Assembly: GCF_007004095.1 (NCBI RefSeq)
Contig: NZ_VHJK01000001.1
Span: 1,864,501-1,928,500 of the forward strand
Source: Erythrobacter insulae
Lineage (GTDB): Bacteria; Pseudomonadota; Alphaproteobacteria; Sphingomonadales; Sphingomonadaceae
Length of the DNA stretch: 64,000 nucleotides
Direction of reading: 5' to 3'
This document shows positions 24,972 through 34,446 of this stretch, piece by piece. The translations under genes and the position numbers were made by a program. The stretch's first letter is position 1. The number at the start of each line of letters is the position of its first letter. Under the pieces are notes generated by a model, which saw only the letters and a list, made by a program, of their open reading frames with translations, was not told where the DNA came from and did not search any database.

Positions 24972-27698
24972 ATGTCGAAGTTCATTGGCGGCGCGTCAAT
25001 TAGCGCGCTCGCAGTTGCTATCGCATCACCTGCTGTCGCACAGGAAACCACCGCTCAACCACAAGCCGGGCAACCTGAAGCGCGTGGCGGTGTCAAAACC
25101 ATCGTGGTTACGGCTCAGCGCCGTAGCGAAGATCTTCAAGACGTTCCGGTTTCGGTCGCCGCCATCGGCGCTGAACAGTTGGACGAGCTGAATATCGCTA
25201 CTTTCGAGGATTACCTTGAACAGCTTCCAACGGTTACCGCTGGCGGTAATGGTCCAGGACAAAGCACCATTTATATTCGCGGTCTGGCATCGACCACGCC
25301 CAACATCACCGTAGCCGGTGTTGCCGGTCTTGCTCCTAACGTTGCGCTGTATCTTAATGATCAGCCGCTCGCGCAGCCGGGTCGTAATCTTGATGTATAC
25401 GCAGCTGACCTTGAGCGTATCGAAGTCCTCTCGGGCCCGCAGGGTACCTTGTTTGGTGCCAGCTCGCAGGCCGGTGTTGTTCGTTTGATCACGAACAAGC
25501 CAAGCCTGAACGGTTTTGACGCGGCATTCTCTGCCGGCCTTTCATTCACCAAAGGCGGTGAATCGAGCTATCAGGGCGAAGCGATGCTCAACGTCCCTGT
25601 GACCGATAACTTTGCGCTGCGCGGTGTTGTCTATCTCGATGATCAGGGCGGCTACATCGACAATGTCCGCGGAACACGCGATTTGCGCGAAAGCGCGCGT
25701 TTCCGCACGGCGGATACCGTGCGCTCGAACGGCGTTGTCGTCGGCGCGGGCCGTGCCGGATTTCAGTCCGCCGAAGATCCCAACACTCCATTCATCGACA
25801 ACCCGGCACTCAGCCCGAACGTTACGTTCCTTCAGGCTGACAATGCGGGGATCGCGCAGGACAACTTCAACGACACCCAGTATGCCGGTTTCCGCGTAAC
25901 GGGTCTGTGGGAAGTTACCCCTGACTGGACCGTAACGGTGGCTCATCAGCGCCAAAGCCTTGAATCGGACGGTGTTTTCTTCGCCGATCCTGAATTGGGC
26001 GGGCTCGATGATCTCCAGATCGAGCGTTTTGAAGAAGACCGTCTCGAAGACAACTTCTCCAACACCAGCTGGACGGTCGAAGGCCGTCTCGCGATGCTCG
26101 ATGTGGTTTACACAGGTGCATACACCGACCGCGAAAGCACACAGCGCGCGGATTACACCGATTATCTGTTCGCTGGTCAGTATCTGCCATATTACATCTG
26201 TGATGGCAGCGTCAGCTATCCGGCGTACAATGCGGATCCAGGCAACCCGACCGGGACATGTCAGGCACCGAACCTTTACGTAAACTCTGTCAGCGACACG
26301 ACGGTGTTCACTCAAGAGCTTCGTTTCAGCACGCCGGACGATTGGCGTGTGCGGTTCCAGGGCGGCGCATTTTATTCCGACCTTGAACTGCGTGAGCGCG
26401 TAGATTTTGCCTATCCGGGCAATGTTGCCGCCGCACCATTCGGCGGTTTCCCGCAGAACTTTGCGTTCCCCGGTGCATTCAACACAGACTCAGGCGCGTT
26501 CCCGGCTGAAACGATTTTCCGTAACGACATTCTTCGTACGGACGAACAATTCGGTCTGTTCGGTGAAGTGAGCCTGGATATTGTTCCAGACCTGCTGACT
26601 GCAACATTTGGCGCGCGGTATTACGACATCGAAGTCGATCTTGCAGGCGGCGCCAACGCGACCTTCTGTAACACTTCGGGCGTCGATGAGAACGCGTTCG
26701 GAACCAACATTTCCGATCTCTATGACGGCGATGGTCAGTTCTTCTTCAACCTGACCTGTAACGATTCCGTGCGTCAGACCTTCACTCTGGCGGATTCTCT
26801 GGATGATATTCGCACCGCGCTTGCGCCGGCGTTCGGCAATCCGACTTCACTCGAAGCGGCGGCTGTTCGCGCGTTCAACTCTGTTCGGGCACCGGATACG
26901 GCATCGACAAGCGGCACGATTTTCAAAGGCACAGTCACTCTGACGCCAACCGAAGATCTGATGTTCTATGCAACATATTCGGAAGGCTTCCGTCCAGGAC
27001 TGCTTAACCGTCCAGGCGGTGTGCAAGGCGCGAATGGCTTTACGGTCCCGTTCGAACTTGAGACCGACGAAGTCCAAAACTATGAATTCGGTTGGAAACT
27101 TGATCTGGTCGATGGCCAGGTCCGTCTGAACGGTTCGGCATTCTTCGTCGATATTCAGAACCTGCAAACCACGATCTTCGATCCGTCGATCACCAACCTG
27201 TTCTTCTCGGACAACGCAGCGAACGCTGAAATTTATGGTCTCGAAGCCGATTTCACGATCGCTCCCTATGCCACGCCGGGGCTGACCATTGCTGGTGCGT
27301 TTTCGATCCTTGATACGGAAATCACAGAAGTTCTGACGCCGACGAACGATGTGCTTGCTGGCGAAGAACTGGCCTATGCGCCGGGCTTCCAAGGCAACCT
27401 GCGCGTTCGTTACGAGTGGGACCTGTCGAGCACGACCGAGGCCTATATTCAGCCTCAGATGAGCTATTCGGCAACGAAATTCACCGATATCATCGAGATC
27501 AACAAAATCGAGCTCGAGAGCTACACGCTGTTTGATCTTCGTGCGGGGATCAAGAAAGACCAGTGGTCGTTCGAACTCTTTGGAGAGAACCTGTTTGACG
27601 AGCGTGCCCAGATCTCGGGTAACTTTGGCAACGACCGTCCGCGGATCGTAACCAACCGTCCGCTTACAGTGGGCATGCGCATCGGCTTCGATTACTAA
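24972..27698 (+). CDS. TonB-dependent outer-membrane receptor
   Basis: A 908-residue receptor with signal peptide (MSKFIGGASISALAVAIASPAVAQE). The plug domain starts 'GVKTIVVTAQRRSEDLQDVPVSVAAIGAEQL' and includes 'IYIRGLAST' and 'ERIEVLSGPQGTLFGASSQAGVVRLIT'. A 22-strand-type barrel follows with 'FYATYSEGFRPGLLNRPGG', 'VQNYEFGWKLDLVDGQVRLNGSAFFVDI' and the C-terminal 'FELFGENLFDERAQISGNF...LTVGMRIGFDY'. It imports a substrate with TonB-ExbBD energy; the substrate is unknown. This is the sphingomonad 'VTAQ(K)R' class, often for plant-derived or xenobiotic compounds rather than iron. It is followed by a terminator and then a TPR-sulfotransferase gene. Confidence 0.95.
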   Translation: MSKFIGGASISALAVAIASPAVAQETTAQPQAGQPEARGGVKTIVVTAQRRSEDLQDVPVSVAAIGAEQLDELNIATFEDYLEQLPTVTAGGNGPGQSTIYIRGLASTTPNITVAGVAGLAPNVALYLNDQPLAQPGRNLDVYAADLERIEVLSGPQGTLFGASSQAGVVRLITNKPSLNGFDAAFSAGLSFTKGGESSYQGEAMLNVPVTDNFALRGVVYLDDQGGYIDNVRGTRDLRESARFRTADTVRSNGVVVGAGRAGFQSAEDPNTPFIDNPALSPNVTFLQADNAGIAQDNFNDTQYAGFRVTGLWEVTPDWTVTVAHQRQSLESDGVFFADPELGGLDDLQIERFEEDRLEDNFSNTSWTVEGRLAMLDVVYTGAYTDRESTQRADYTDYLFAGQYLPYYICDGSVSYPAYNADPGNPTGTCQAPNLYVNSVSDTTVFTQELRFSTPDDWRVRFQGGAFYSDLELRERVDFAYPGNVAAAPFGGFPQNFAFPGAFNTDSGAFPAETIFRNDILRTDEQFGLFGEVSLDIVPDLLTATFGARYYDIEVDLAGGANATFCNTSGVDENAFGTNISDLYDGDGQFFFNLTCNDSVRQTFTLADSLDDIRTALAPAFGNPTSLEAAAVRAFNSVRAPDTASTSGTIFKGTVTLTPTEDLMFYATYSEGFRPGLLNRPGGVQGANGFTVPFELETDEVQNYEFGWKLDLVDGQVRLNGSAFFVDIQNLQTTIFDPSITNLFFSDNAANAEIYGLEADFTIAPYATPGLTIAGAFSILDTEITEVLTPTNDVLAGEELAYAPGFQGNLRVRYEWDLSSTTEAYIQPQMSYSATKFTDIIEINKIELESYTLFDLRAGIKKDQWSFELFGENLFDERAQISGNFGNDRPRIVTNRPLTVGMRIGFDY

Positions 27699-27720
27699 TC
27701 GAGCCAATCCGATCAAATCA

Positions 27721-27762
27721 AAGGGCGGGGGTGAGCAAGGCGTTCACTCCCGCCTTTCTTTT
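27721..27762 (+). terminator. Rho-independent terminator after the TonB receptor
   Basis: Stem AAGGGCGGGGGTGA (27721-27734) pairs with TCACTCCCGCCTTT (to 27757) with two G-T wobbles, followed by a T-rich tail (cttttgt). Confidence 0.8.
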
Positions 27763-27790
27763 GTCCCCCAGACTTGTCTAAACGAACGCC

Positions 27791-29752
27791 ATGACCCGCG
27801 AAGCACAATTGAAATCCGCACAGCAAGCGATGCAGGCTGGCCAGTTTGATACTGGCCTGGCCCAGGCAGAGGCCATTCTGGTGGACAACGAGAATGACGG
27901 TGAGGCGCTATATCTCGCGGCGGTTGCTGCGCGCTATCTGAGCGATTTCGCACGCGCGAAAGACTACCTTGCCCGTCTTCACGCGGCTATGCCTGAATAT
28001 GGGCGGGCGTGGCAGGAAGAAGGGCATCTTGCGCTTTCGAAAGGTGCCCCGTCCGAAGCACTAGAGGCATTTTCGCGCGCCACACGGTTCAACCCCGCAT
28101 TGGAGGCAAGTTTCCGTGAACAGGCGCGCTTGCTTGGTGAGGCCGGTCGCGTTTCGGAAGCGCAGGCTGCCGCAGCCCAGCAGCAGCGCCTAGCGAGCCT
28201 CCCGCGAGAACTTCTGGCGGTGACGAATCATCTGGCTGAGGGACGATTGATACGGGCCGAGGAAATTTGCCGGCATTATCTGCGTCAAAACCCCAAAGAT
28301 GTCGAAGGAATGCGGCTGCTGGCCAAGATTGGCATACAGCTCGGGATCCTTGATGATGCCGAATTTCTGTTGGAAAGCGCGGTTGCTTTTGCGCCTGAAG
28401 ATATTCAGTTACGGCTGGATTATGTCGATGCATTGAGGCGCCGCCAAAATTTCGAGAAAGCCCGAACAGAGGCGGAAAAGCTGTATTCGCGCGATCCGGA
28501 AAACCCGCTGTTCCAATCGCGGCTGGCGATCGAGAGTATGCAGACAGGCGATTACGATCGCGGATTGCAGCTGTTTGATGCCGTTTTGCAGAAAATCCCG
28601 AATGATCCGGCTAACCTGACCAGCAAAGGGCACGCACTTAAAACCACCGGAGCTCAGGCAGAGGCCATTGCCAGTTACCGGGCGGCGATTGCGGCCAAAC
28701 CTGATCATGGTGATGCGTGGTATGCGCTGGCCAACCTCAAAACATACACGTTTGAACCTGCCGAACTGACCGCGATGCAGGATCAGGCCGCGCGGCCCGA
28801 CCTCGCGTTTTTGGACCGTGTGCATATTTCCTTTGCACTCGGCAAAGCGCAGGAGGATGCTGGCGATTATAAAGCCAGCTTTGCGGCCTATAATGAAGGC
28901 AATGCTCTGAAACGCGCACAGACCCGCTACAGCGCCGACAGCATGACCGAAGAGCTGGGGCGGCAGCGCGAATTCGCCGCCGCCGAGATGTTTGAAAAAC
29001 ATCACGGCCACGGACACAGCGCCCCCGATCCGATATTCATTCTTGGTCTGCCGCGTGCAGGGTCAACCTTGCTTGAACAGATCCTTGCCAGCCATTCCCA
29101 GATCGACGGGACGCTGGAGCTGCCCAATATTCTTGCGCTTGCGCACCGGCTGCGCGGCCGCAAAGCGGGATATTCGCGTTACCCCGAAATCCTGGGTGAT
29201 TTGACCGGTGAGCAGCTGGCCAAATTTGGCGAAGAGTTCATCAGCGCAACCCGTATCCACCGGCAGGGCGCGCCGTTTTTTATCGACAAGATGCCGAACA
29301 ATTTCCGGCATATTGGCCTGATCCATCTGATCCTGCCCAATGCGAAAATCATCGATGCACGCCGCGCGCCGATGGATTGCTGTTTCTCCGGCTTTAAACA
29401 GCTGTTTGCCGAGGGGCAGGAATTTACCTACGGCCTGAATGAAGTGGGCCGGTATTATGCCGACTATGTCGATTTGATGGATCACTGGGACAGTGTCCTG
29501 CCCGGCAAAGTCCTGAGGGTGCAGCACGAAGACGTGCTCGATGATCTCGAGGGACAGACACGGCGTATGCTCGATTTTCTGGAGGTTCCTTTCGAGGAAG
29601 CCTGCCTCGCGTTTCACAAGACAGAACGCGCGGTCCGCACAGCCTCCAGTGAGCAGGTGCGTGAGCCGATCAACCGCAAGGGGCAGGGCGCGTGGAAACC
29701 GTTTGAGCCGTGGCTCGATCCGCTGAAACGAGCGCTTGGTGATCTGGTTTAA
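27791..29752 (+). CDS. TPR-repeat sulfotransferase-family protein
   Basis: A 653-residue protein. Residues about 1-390 are tandem TPR repeats ('ALYLAAVAARYLSDFARAKDYL', 'GRAWQEEGHLALSKGAPSEALEAFSRATRFNP', 'GDAWYALANLKTYTFEP'). Residues about 410-640 are a sulfotransferase domain with the PAPS 5'-phosphosulfate loop 'FILGLPRAGSTLLEQILASHSQ' and a 3'-phosphate motif region 'DARRAPMDCCFSGFKQLF'. No signal peptide is seen, so it is cytoplasmic. Sulfo-acceptor unknown; the fold also occurs in non-sulfating proteins. The gene lies 29 bases past the TonB receptor terminator, a neighbourhood pairing common in sphingomonads, and a functional link is possible. Confidence 0.88.
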   Translation: MTREAQLKSAQQAMQAGQFDTGLAQAEAILVDNENDGEALYLAAVAARYLSDFARAKDYLARLHAAMPEYGRAWQEEGHLALSKGAPSEALEAFSRATRFNPALEASFREQARLLGEAGRVSEAQAAAAQQQRLASLPRELLAVTNHLAEGRLIRAEEICRHYLRQNPKDVEGMRLLAKIGIQLGILDDAEFLLESAVAFAPEDIQLRLDYVDALRRRQNFEKARTEAEKLYSRDPENPLFQSRLAIESMQTGDYDRGLQLFDAVLQKIPNDPANLTSKGHALKTTGAQAEAIASYRAAIAAKPDHGDAWYALANLKTYTFEPAELTAMQDQAARPDLAFLDRVHISFALGKAQEDAGDYKASFAAYNEGNALKRAQTRYSADSMTEELGRQREFAAAEMFEKHHGHGHSAPDPIFILGLPRAGSTLLEQILASHSQIDGTLELPNILALAHRLRGRKAGYSRYPEILGDLTGEQLAKFGEEFISATRIHRQGAPFFIDKMPNNFRHIGLIHLILPNAKIIDARRAPMDCCFSGFKQLFAEGQEFTYGLNEVGRYYADYVDLMDHWDSVLPGKVLRVQHEDVLDDLEGQTRRMLDFLEVPFEEACLAFHKTERAVRTASSEQVREPINRKGQGAWKPFEPWLDPLKRALGDLV

Positions 29753-29778
29753 ACAGGGCTCGTTTACACGCGGCTGAT

Positions 29779-30117
29779 TTAAGCGAGGCGCGCGCCGTCT
29801 GGCACATCGCCATCTGGTGCCGCGAGAACGATGGCCCCGTTTTTATCCGGAAAACCCAGCACGAGTACCTCGGACATAAATGGCCCGATCTGGCGCGGTG
29901 GGAAATTCACAACGGCCATCACCTTGCGCCCAATCAGGGTTTCGCTCGTGTAATGCTCGGTAATCTGGGCGGAACTTTTTTTCGTACCGATTGCGCCGCC
30001 CAAATCGACGACAAGCTTGATCGCAGGCTTGCGCGCTTCGGGAAAGGGTTCCGCGGATATGATTGTGCCGGCGCGAATATCCAAAGCCAGAAACGTATCG
30101 AATGTGGTTTCGTTCAT
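29779..30117 (-). CDS. csaA: CsaA-type tRNA-binding-domain protein
   Basis: A 112-residue single-domain protein of the EMAP/Trbp111 OB fold: 'LDIRAGTIISAEPFPEARKPAIKLVVDLG', 'QITEHYTSETLIGRKVMAVVNFPPRQIGPFMSEVLVLGF' and a C-terminal 'GDVPDGARLA'. This matches CsaA length and motifs. CsaA proteins bind tRNA-like structures and have been described as export-related chaperones. Converges on the sulfotransferase gene with 26 bases between them; divergent from the molybdenum-hydroxylase operon. Confidence 0.88.
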   Translation of the reverse strand: MNETTFDTFLALDIRAGTIISAEPFPEARKPAIKLVVDLGGAIGTKKSSAQITEHYTSETLIGRKVMAVVNFPPRQIGPFMSEVLVLGFPDKNGAIVLAAPDGDVPDGARLA

Positions 30118-30239
30118 TCCCGACGCTTAATGGCAAAGCCGCGTCGGTGAAAGTCCCTGAGCCATGTCTCTTTCAATCATGCTGGTGTTAGGATAGATTG
30201 CTGCTTGCAACTTAGAGCGAAGTGCGGGGAATTTTTGTA

Positions 30240-30731
30240 ATGGCAAGTTTCACTCTCAATGGCAGGCCGGTAACGGTGGATGCTGATCCGGCGATGCCAA
30301 TCCTTTGGGTTGTCCGTGAAAAGATTGGACTTTCCGGGACAAAATTTGGCTGCGGCATCGCGCAATGCGGTGCGTGCACCGTGCATCTGGATGGTCAGCC
30401 TGTGCGGAGCTGTTCAACGCCGGTTTCCGCCGCTGAAGGCCGCTCGGTCACCACTATTGAAGGCATTGCGGGGCCGGAAGGTGAATTGACCAAAATCCAG
30501 CAAGCATGGATCAGCGAACAGGTTCCCCAATGCGGATATTGTCAGTCTGGCCAGATCATGGCGGCAACCGCTTTGCTGCGTGACAATCCCAATCCAAGCG
30601 ATGATGACATTGATGCCGCAATGTCGGGCAATATCTGCCGCTGCGGGACCTACACCCGCATTCGCCGCGCTATCAAAGTCGCGGCCGGGCAAGAGCAACC
30701 GCTGTCCGAACGTTTGGCGGGGGAGGCATAA
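30240..30731 (+). CDS. Molybdenum hydroxylase small [2Fe-2S] subunit (IorA-like)
   Basis: A 163-residue subunit of the xanthine oxidase/isoquinoline oxidoreductase family. It carries two [2Fe-2S] clusters: plant-type '[22 protein letters not shown]' and the helical-domain '[10 protein letters not shown] ... [15 protein letters not shown]'. It passes electrons from the molybdopterin site in the large subunit. It has no signal peptide; export would be by hitch-hiking on the Tat-targeted large subunit. ATG 30240 has gcgggga upstream; an earlier in-frame GTG at 30222 is less likely. It heads a five-gene operon and is three bases from the large subunit gene. Confidence 0.92.
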   Translation: MASFTLNGRPVTVDADPAMPILWVVREKIGLSGTKFGCGIAQCGACTVHLDGQPVRSCSTPVSAAEGRSVTTIEGIAGPEGELTKIQQAWISEQVPQCGYCQSGQIMAATALLRDNPNPSDDDIDAAMSGNICRCGTYTRIRRAIKVAAGQEQPLSERLAGEA

Positions 30732-30734
30732 GCC

Positions 30735-32987
30735 ATGAACGATATGACCCCTGAAGAAAACGGCGCGAAAAAAGAGCGCAGCAAACTCGCCAAATGGAGC
30801 CGCCGCGGATTTATCGGCGCCGGCGTGCTGGCTGGTGGAGGACTGCTGATCGGCATCGGTGTTCGTCCGGGCAATCCGGTCGGGGCTCTTGGCCCGAAAA
30901 TCGCGGGCGGAGCCGGAGAGCAGTTGGTGAACAGCTGGGTCAAGATTGACGCCAACAACATCGTGACAGCGATCGTTCCGCATTGCGAAATGGGACAGGG
31001 CGCCCATTCGGTGCTGGCCCAGATGTTGGCCGATGAATTGGATGCGGCATGGGACAATGTCCGCGTGATGCAGGCGCCTGCCGATGGCAGCTACATTGTG
31101 AGCGATACCGCGCGCATGTTTGCCGCTCCGTTTACGCTCAACGCCGCCGATTGGCTTGAGCCGACTTGGGATGGATTGTTTACCCAGCTTGGCAAATCGA
31201 TGGACTTGCTGATTACCGGCGGTTCATCGTCGATCCGGTCGACCGGACAATATCAGATGCGAATTGCAGGTGCCGCTGCGCGCAAGATGTTGATCGGGGC
31301 CGCTGCCGATGAATGGGGCGTTCCAGCAGAAGAGATCGTGACCCGCGACAGCACGCTGATCCATGAAGCGTCGGGCAAATCCGCGCCTTACTCTGAATTT
31401 GCGACGGCCGCTGCAGAGCAGCCGATGGATTCCACGCCAACGCTGAAAAAAGCGTCCGAGTATCGTCTTATGGGCAAGAGCAAGGCCCGCACCGATATCC
31501 CGGCCAAGGTCAACGGCACAGCGGAATTCGGCATTGATGCCGTACCCGAAGGTCTTGACCTTTCCTATGCCGCTGTGATCCGTGCACCGGTTCCCGGAAC
31601 ATCCGCCGAAAGCATGAATGCCAGCCGCGCCAAGGAAATGTCCGGCGTCTTGCAAATCCTTAATATGGGTAATTTCGTCGCCGTAGTCGCGGACAGCTAT
31701 TGGCAGGCACAGCAGGCGGTGAATACGATTGAGATCGGCTGGAGCAAGTCGGAGAGCCCGATCAAGACCACCGAAGATCAATTTGCGGCTTTTGCCAGCG
31801 CGATTGATGCTGGCGGTGAAGAAGCTGCAGCGCGCGGCGATGCCGAAGCCGCGTTTGAAAGCGCGGCCACCAAGATCGAGGCGGAATATAAAGCGCCTTA
31901 TCTGGCTCACGCTCCGATGGAGCCGCTGAACTGCACAGCGAATTTCGCAGACGGCAAATGCGACATCTGGACCAGTACACAGGTCCCTTTGATGGCGCGT
32001 AGCGCGGTGGCGGATTCAGTGGGACTTTCGGCTGACAATGTGATCATCCATCAGCCCTATCTGGGCGGAGCATTCGGGCGCCGCCTTGAAAGCGAATATG
32101 TCGCCATGGCGGCGCGTGTTTCAAAGGCAACCGGTTATCCGGTCAAATTGATCTGGAGCCGCGAGGAAGACACGCAAAAGGCGATGTATCGCCCTGCCGA
32201 TCTTTGCCGGTTCCGCGCTGGTATTGCCGATGACGGGGCGCTGGTTTCGTACAACAGTATCTTTACGCAGCGCCACGATCCGCCCGAGGCATGTGTTCCG
32301 GCAATGTACGATATCCCCAACACCAGCGTGAAGGTTGCAGCGGCCGATTTGCACCTGCCGTTCCAGGCATGGCGCTCTGTCGATCACTCGCAGCAGGGTT
32401 GGTTCATCGAAAGCTTCATCGACGAAGCGGCCCATGCAGCAGGGGCTGATCCATTGGAATACCGGCTGGCCATGCTCAAGGGATCGCCGCGTCACACGGC
32501 GGTTCTCCAAAAGGTTGCCGAGATGAGCGATTGGTCTGGCGATCGTGCCGAAGGCACTGCCAAAGGCGTCGCGATTGTTGAGAGCTTTGGCACGATTGTA
32601 GCGGAGGTCATCGAAGTCGATATGTCCAGTGGCAAGCCCAAATTGCTCAATTGCTGGGCAGCCTGCGATGCGGGATATGTGATGAACCCCGATGGCTTTA
32701 GAAACCAGATCGAAGGCGGCATCGTGTTCGGCCTGACGGCGGCAATGTACGGTGAGCTTGATCTGGTAGATGGCGCAGTCAAGCAGAGCAATTTCCACGA
32801 TTACAAGATGTTGCGCATGAATGAAGTGCCGCAAATCGAAGTGGCATTGATCAATTCCGGCGATGTGCCAGTGGGCGGCGCGGGCGAGCCGGGATTGCCT
32901 CCCGCAGCGCCCGCTTTGACCAATGCGATCTTCGCGGCAACCGGTGAACGATTGCGTGAATTACCGATTGCGAAGCAGTTTGCGTAA
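30735..32987 (+). CDS. Molybdenum hydroxylase large molybdopterin subunit (IorB-like), Tat-exported
   Basis: A 750-residue protein with a Tat signal (SRRGFIGAGVLAGGGLLIGIG, about residues 23-43). It has two molybdopterin-domain parts: 'EMGQGAHSVLAQMLADELDA', 'APYLAHAPMEPLNCTA', 'YLGGAFGRRLESEYVAMA' and 'AFQAWRSVDHSQQGWFIESFIDE'-type segments. The catalytic glutamate lies in 'VGGAGEPGLPPAAPAL' near the C-terminus. The split large-subunit style with an N-terminal Tat signal is typical of periplasmic aldehyde or N-heterocycle oxidoreductases of the IorAB type. Substrate unknown. It works with the [2Fe-2S] subunit and probably donates electrons to the cytochrome c lipoprotein encoded next. Confidence 0.92.
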   Translation: MNDMTPEENGAKKERSKLAKWSRRGFIGAGVLAGGGLLIGIGVRPGNPVGALGPKIAGGAGEQLVNSWVKIDANNIVTAIVPHCEMGQGAHSVLAQMLADELDAAWDNVRVMQAPADGSYIVSDTARMFAAPFTLNAADWLEPTWDGLFTQLGKSMDLLITGGSSSIRSTGQYQMRIAGAAARKMLIGAAADEWGVPAEEIVTRDSTLIHEASGKSAPYSEFATAAAEQPMDSTPTLKKASEYRLMGKSKARTDIPAKVNGTAEFGIDAVPEGLDLSYAAVIRAPVPGTSAESMNASRAKEMSGVLQILNMGNFVAVVADSYWQAQQAVNTIEIGWSKSESPIKTTEDQFAAFASAIDAGGEEAAARGDAEAAFESAATKIEAEYKAPYLAHAPMEPLNCTANFADGKCDIWTSTQVPLMARSAVADSVGLSADNVIIHQPYLGGAFGRRLESEYVAMAARVSKATGYPVKLIWSREEDTQKAMYRPADLCRFRAGIADDGALVSYNSIFTQRHDPPEACVPAMYDIPNTSVKVAAADLHLPFQAWRSVDHSQQGWFIESFIDEAAHAAGADPLEYRLAMLKGSPRHTAVLQKVAEMSDWSGDRAEGTAKGVAIVESFGTIVAEVIEVDMSSGKPKLLNCWAACDAGYVMNPDGFRNQIEGGIVFGLTAAMYGELDLVDGAVKQSNFHDYKMLRMNEVPQIEVALINSGDVPVGGAGEPGLPPAAPALTNAIFAATGERLRELPIAKQFA

Positions 32988-33029
32988 CCGACGCTTAAAG
33001 AGACACAACGGGATATAAGGGAACAGACC

Positions 33030-33479
33030 ATGCGTAATCAGGCGTTATTGGGAGCAGGACTGCTGACCATCATGCTGGCCGCGTGCGGCGGGTCTGCGGA
33101 ACAGCCAGTGGTTGAGCAAATCGTGGTTCGGGAGCCCGGCGATGCCGCACCGGCAGTGGCAGCGCCAGTCGATATCGTTGCCGCTGGCGAAGCGGCATTT
33201 GCAATGTGCACCGGCTGCCATGTCGCAGAAGCGGGCGAGGCGTCTATGGCCGGGCCTAACCTTTATGGGGTCGTGGGACGCGGGGCCGGATCGCTTGATG
33301 ATTTTGCGTATTCGGAGGCTTTGGCGAATTCCGGCATCACTTGGGATGCGGCTCAACTGGACCGGTATCTGGCGGATCCGACAGGCCTCGTTCCCGGTAC
33401 AATCATGGTCGCAGGCGCAGTCGATGATGCTGATCGCCGTGCAGCCATCATCGCGTATCTTGAAAGTTTGAGCGAGTAA
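33030..33479 (+). CDS. Lipoprotein class I cytochrome c, probable electron acceptor of the molybdenum hydroxylase
   Basis: A 149-residue protein with a lipoprotein signal (TIMLAAC, Cys19), an Ala/Pro/Val-rich linker, and one cytochrome c domain with CTGCH near residue 60. The methionine ligand is probably in 'PGTIMVAGAV', and the C-terminal helix is 'DADRRAAIIAYLESLSE'. The fold pattern (GPNLYGVVGR, YSEALANSG) is that of mitochondrial-type or c2-like cytochromes. It is membrane-tethered in the periplasm, in the middle of the molybdenum-hydroxylase operon, where such cytochromes carry electrons to the respiratory chain. Its start has aaggga ten bases upstream. Confidence 0.9.
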   Translation: MRNQALLGAGLLTIMLAACGGSAEQPVVEQIVVREPGDAAPAVAAPVDIVAAGEAAFAMCTGCHVAEAGEASMAGPNLYGVVGRGAGSLDDFAYSEALANSGITWDAAQLDRYLADPTGLVPGTIMVAGAVDDADRRAAIIAYLESLSE

Positions 33480-33498
33480 GCGCGAGCTTAACGACCGG

Positions 33499-34446
33499 GT
33501 GCATTTCAAAGAGGTCTTTGTTTTTCTGAACGAGGCGCGGCTTGCCGGAAAGGCAAGCGTGCTGGTGACAGTATGCGCGGTTGAGGGTTCTTCCATGCGC
33601 AATCCGGGTTCGGTCATGGGCGTGGCTGAAGATGGCAACTTTGCCGGTTCCCTCTCCGGTGGCTGTATCGAAAATGCCGTTGTCTCCGAAGCCATTGATG
33701 CGATGAAGGTGGCTGCGCCGCGAACGGTGCGTTTCGGCGCAGGTTCCCGCTACCTCGACATCAAATTACCCTGCGGCGGCGGGCTTGATCTGCATTTTCA
33801 GCCGCTGGGATCGGGCGGGCTGGCCGCCGACTGCCTTGGCTCCATCAAAGCGCGTTCACCGTTCGCCATCGCAATCAGTGCAGACGGGGCAAAGCACGTT
33901 GCGCAGTGGCAATCCGCAGCGTTTGATCCAGAACACAATACCGGTGTGTTCGGCCACTGGCCCGCGCCCAAACTCCAGATCATCGGTCACGGAGCAGGCG
34001 TAAACACGCTGGCAAAGCTGGCGCAGACGATGGACTGCGCGGTATCGGTGTTGACGCCTGATCAAGCGATTGCGGCGTCTTTGACTGCGGATGAGACCCC
34101 AGTGCAGGTGATTAAGCGCACGACCCAAACCGATCTGCTGGAAAGCGATCCGTGGACTGCGTTCGTGTTTCTGTTTCATGATCACGATTGGGAGATCGAC
34201 CTGATCGCCCGCGCGCTCGATCTGCCGCATTTCTATTTGGGTGCGATGGGCGGACGCAAAGCGCATGCAATGCGAACAGAGGCCCTGCGTGATAAAGGCG
34301 TAAGCGCGCAGCGGATATCCTCCATCCGCGCGCCTATCGGTGTGTTCCATTCCTCCCGCGACCCGCAAACGCTTGCGCTATCGGCGCTCGCGGAAGTTAT
34401 CCGAGCCTATCAAGACAGCGATTTTGAAACTGATGATGGCCGGTGA
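33499..34446 (+). CDS. XdhC/CoxI-family molybdenum cofactor insertion protein
   Basis: A 315-residue protein. N-terminal part: 'VLVTVCAVEGSSMRNPGSVMGVAEDGNFAGSLSGGCIENAVVSEA', the XdhC/CoxI signature. C-terminal Rossmann-like part: 'LQIIGHGAGVNTLAKLA' and 'FYLGAMGGRKAHAMRTEAL...RISSIRAPIG'. XdhC proteins bind and help sulfurate the molybdenum cofactor and deliver it to xanthine-dehydrogenase-family enzymes. Start is GTG at 33499, 19 bases after the cytochrome stop. It overlaps the next gene by 14 bases, so it belongs to the hydroxylase operon. Confidence 0.92.
   Translation: MHFKEVFVFLNEARLAGKASVLVTVCAVEGSSMRNPGSVMGVAEDGNFAGSLSGGCIENAVVSEAIDAMKVAAPRTVRFGAGSRYLDIKLPCGGGLDLHFQPLGSGGLAADCLGSIKARSPFAIAISADGAKHVAQWQSAAFDPEHNTGVFGHWPAPKLQIIGHGAGVNTLAKLAQTMDCAVSVLTPDQAIAASLTADETPVQVIKRTTQTDLLESDPWTAFVFLFHDHDWEIDLIARALDLPHFYLGAMGGRKAHAMRTEALRDKGVSAQRISSIRAPIGVFHSSRDPQTLALSALAEVIRAYQDSDFETDDGR

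Noticed and set aside
25542..26315. Minus-strand open frame opposite the TonB receptor
   Set aside because: The receptor is unmistakable; the mirror frame has no family features.
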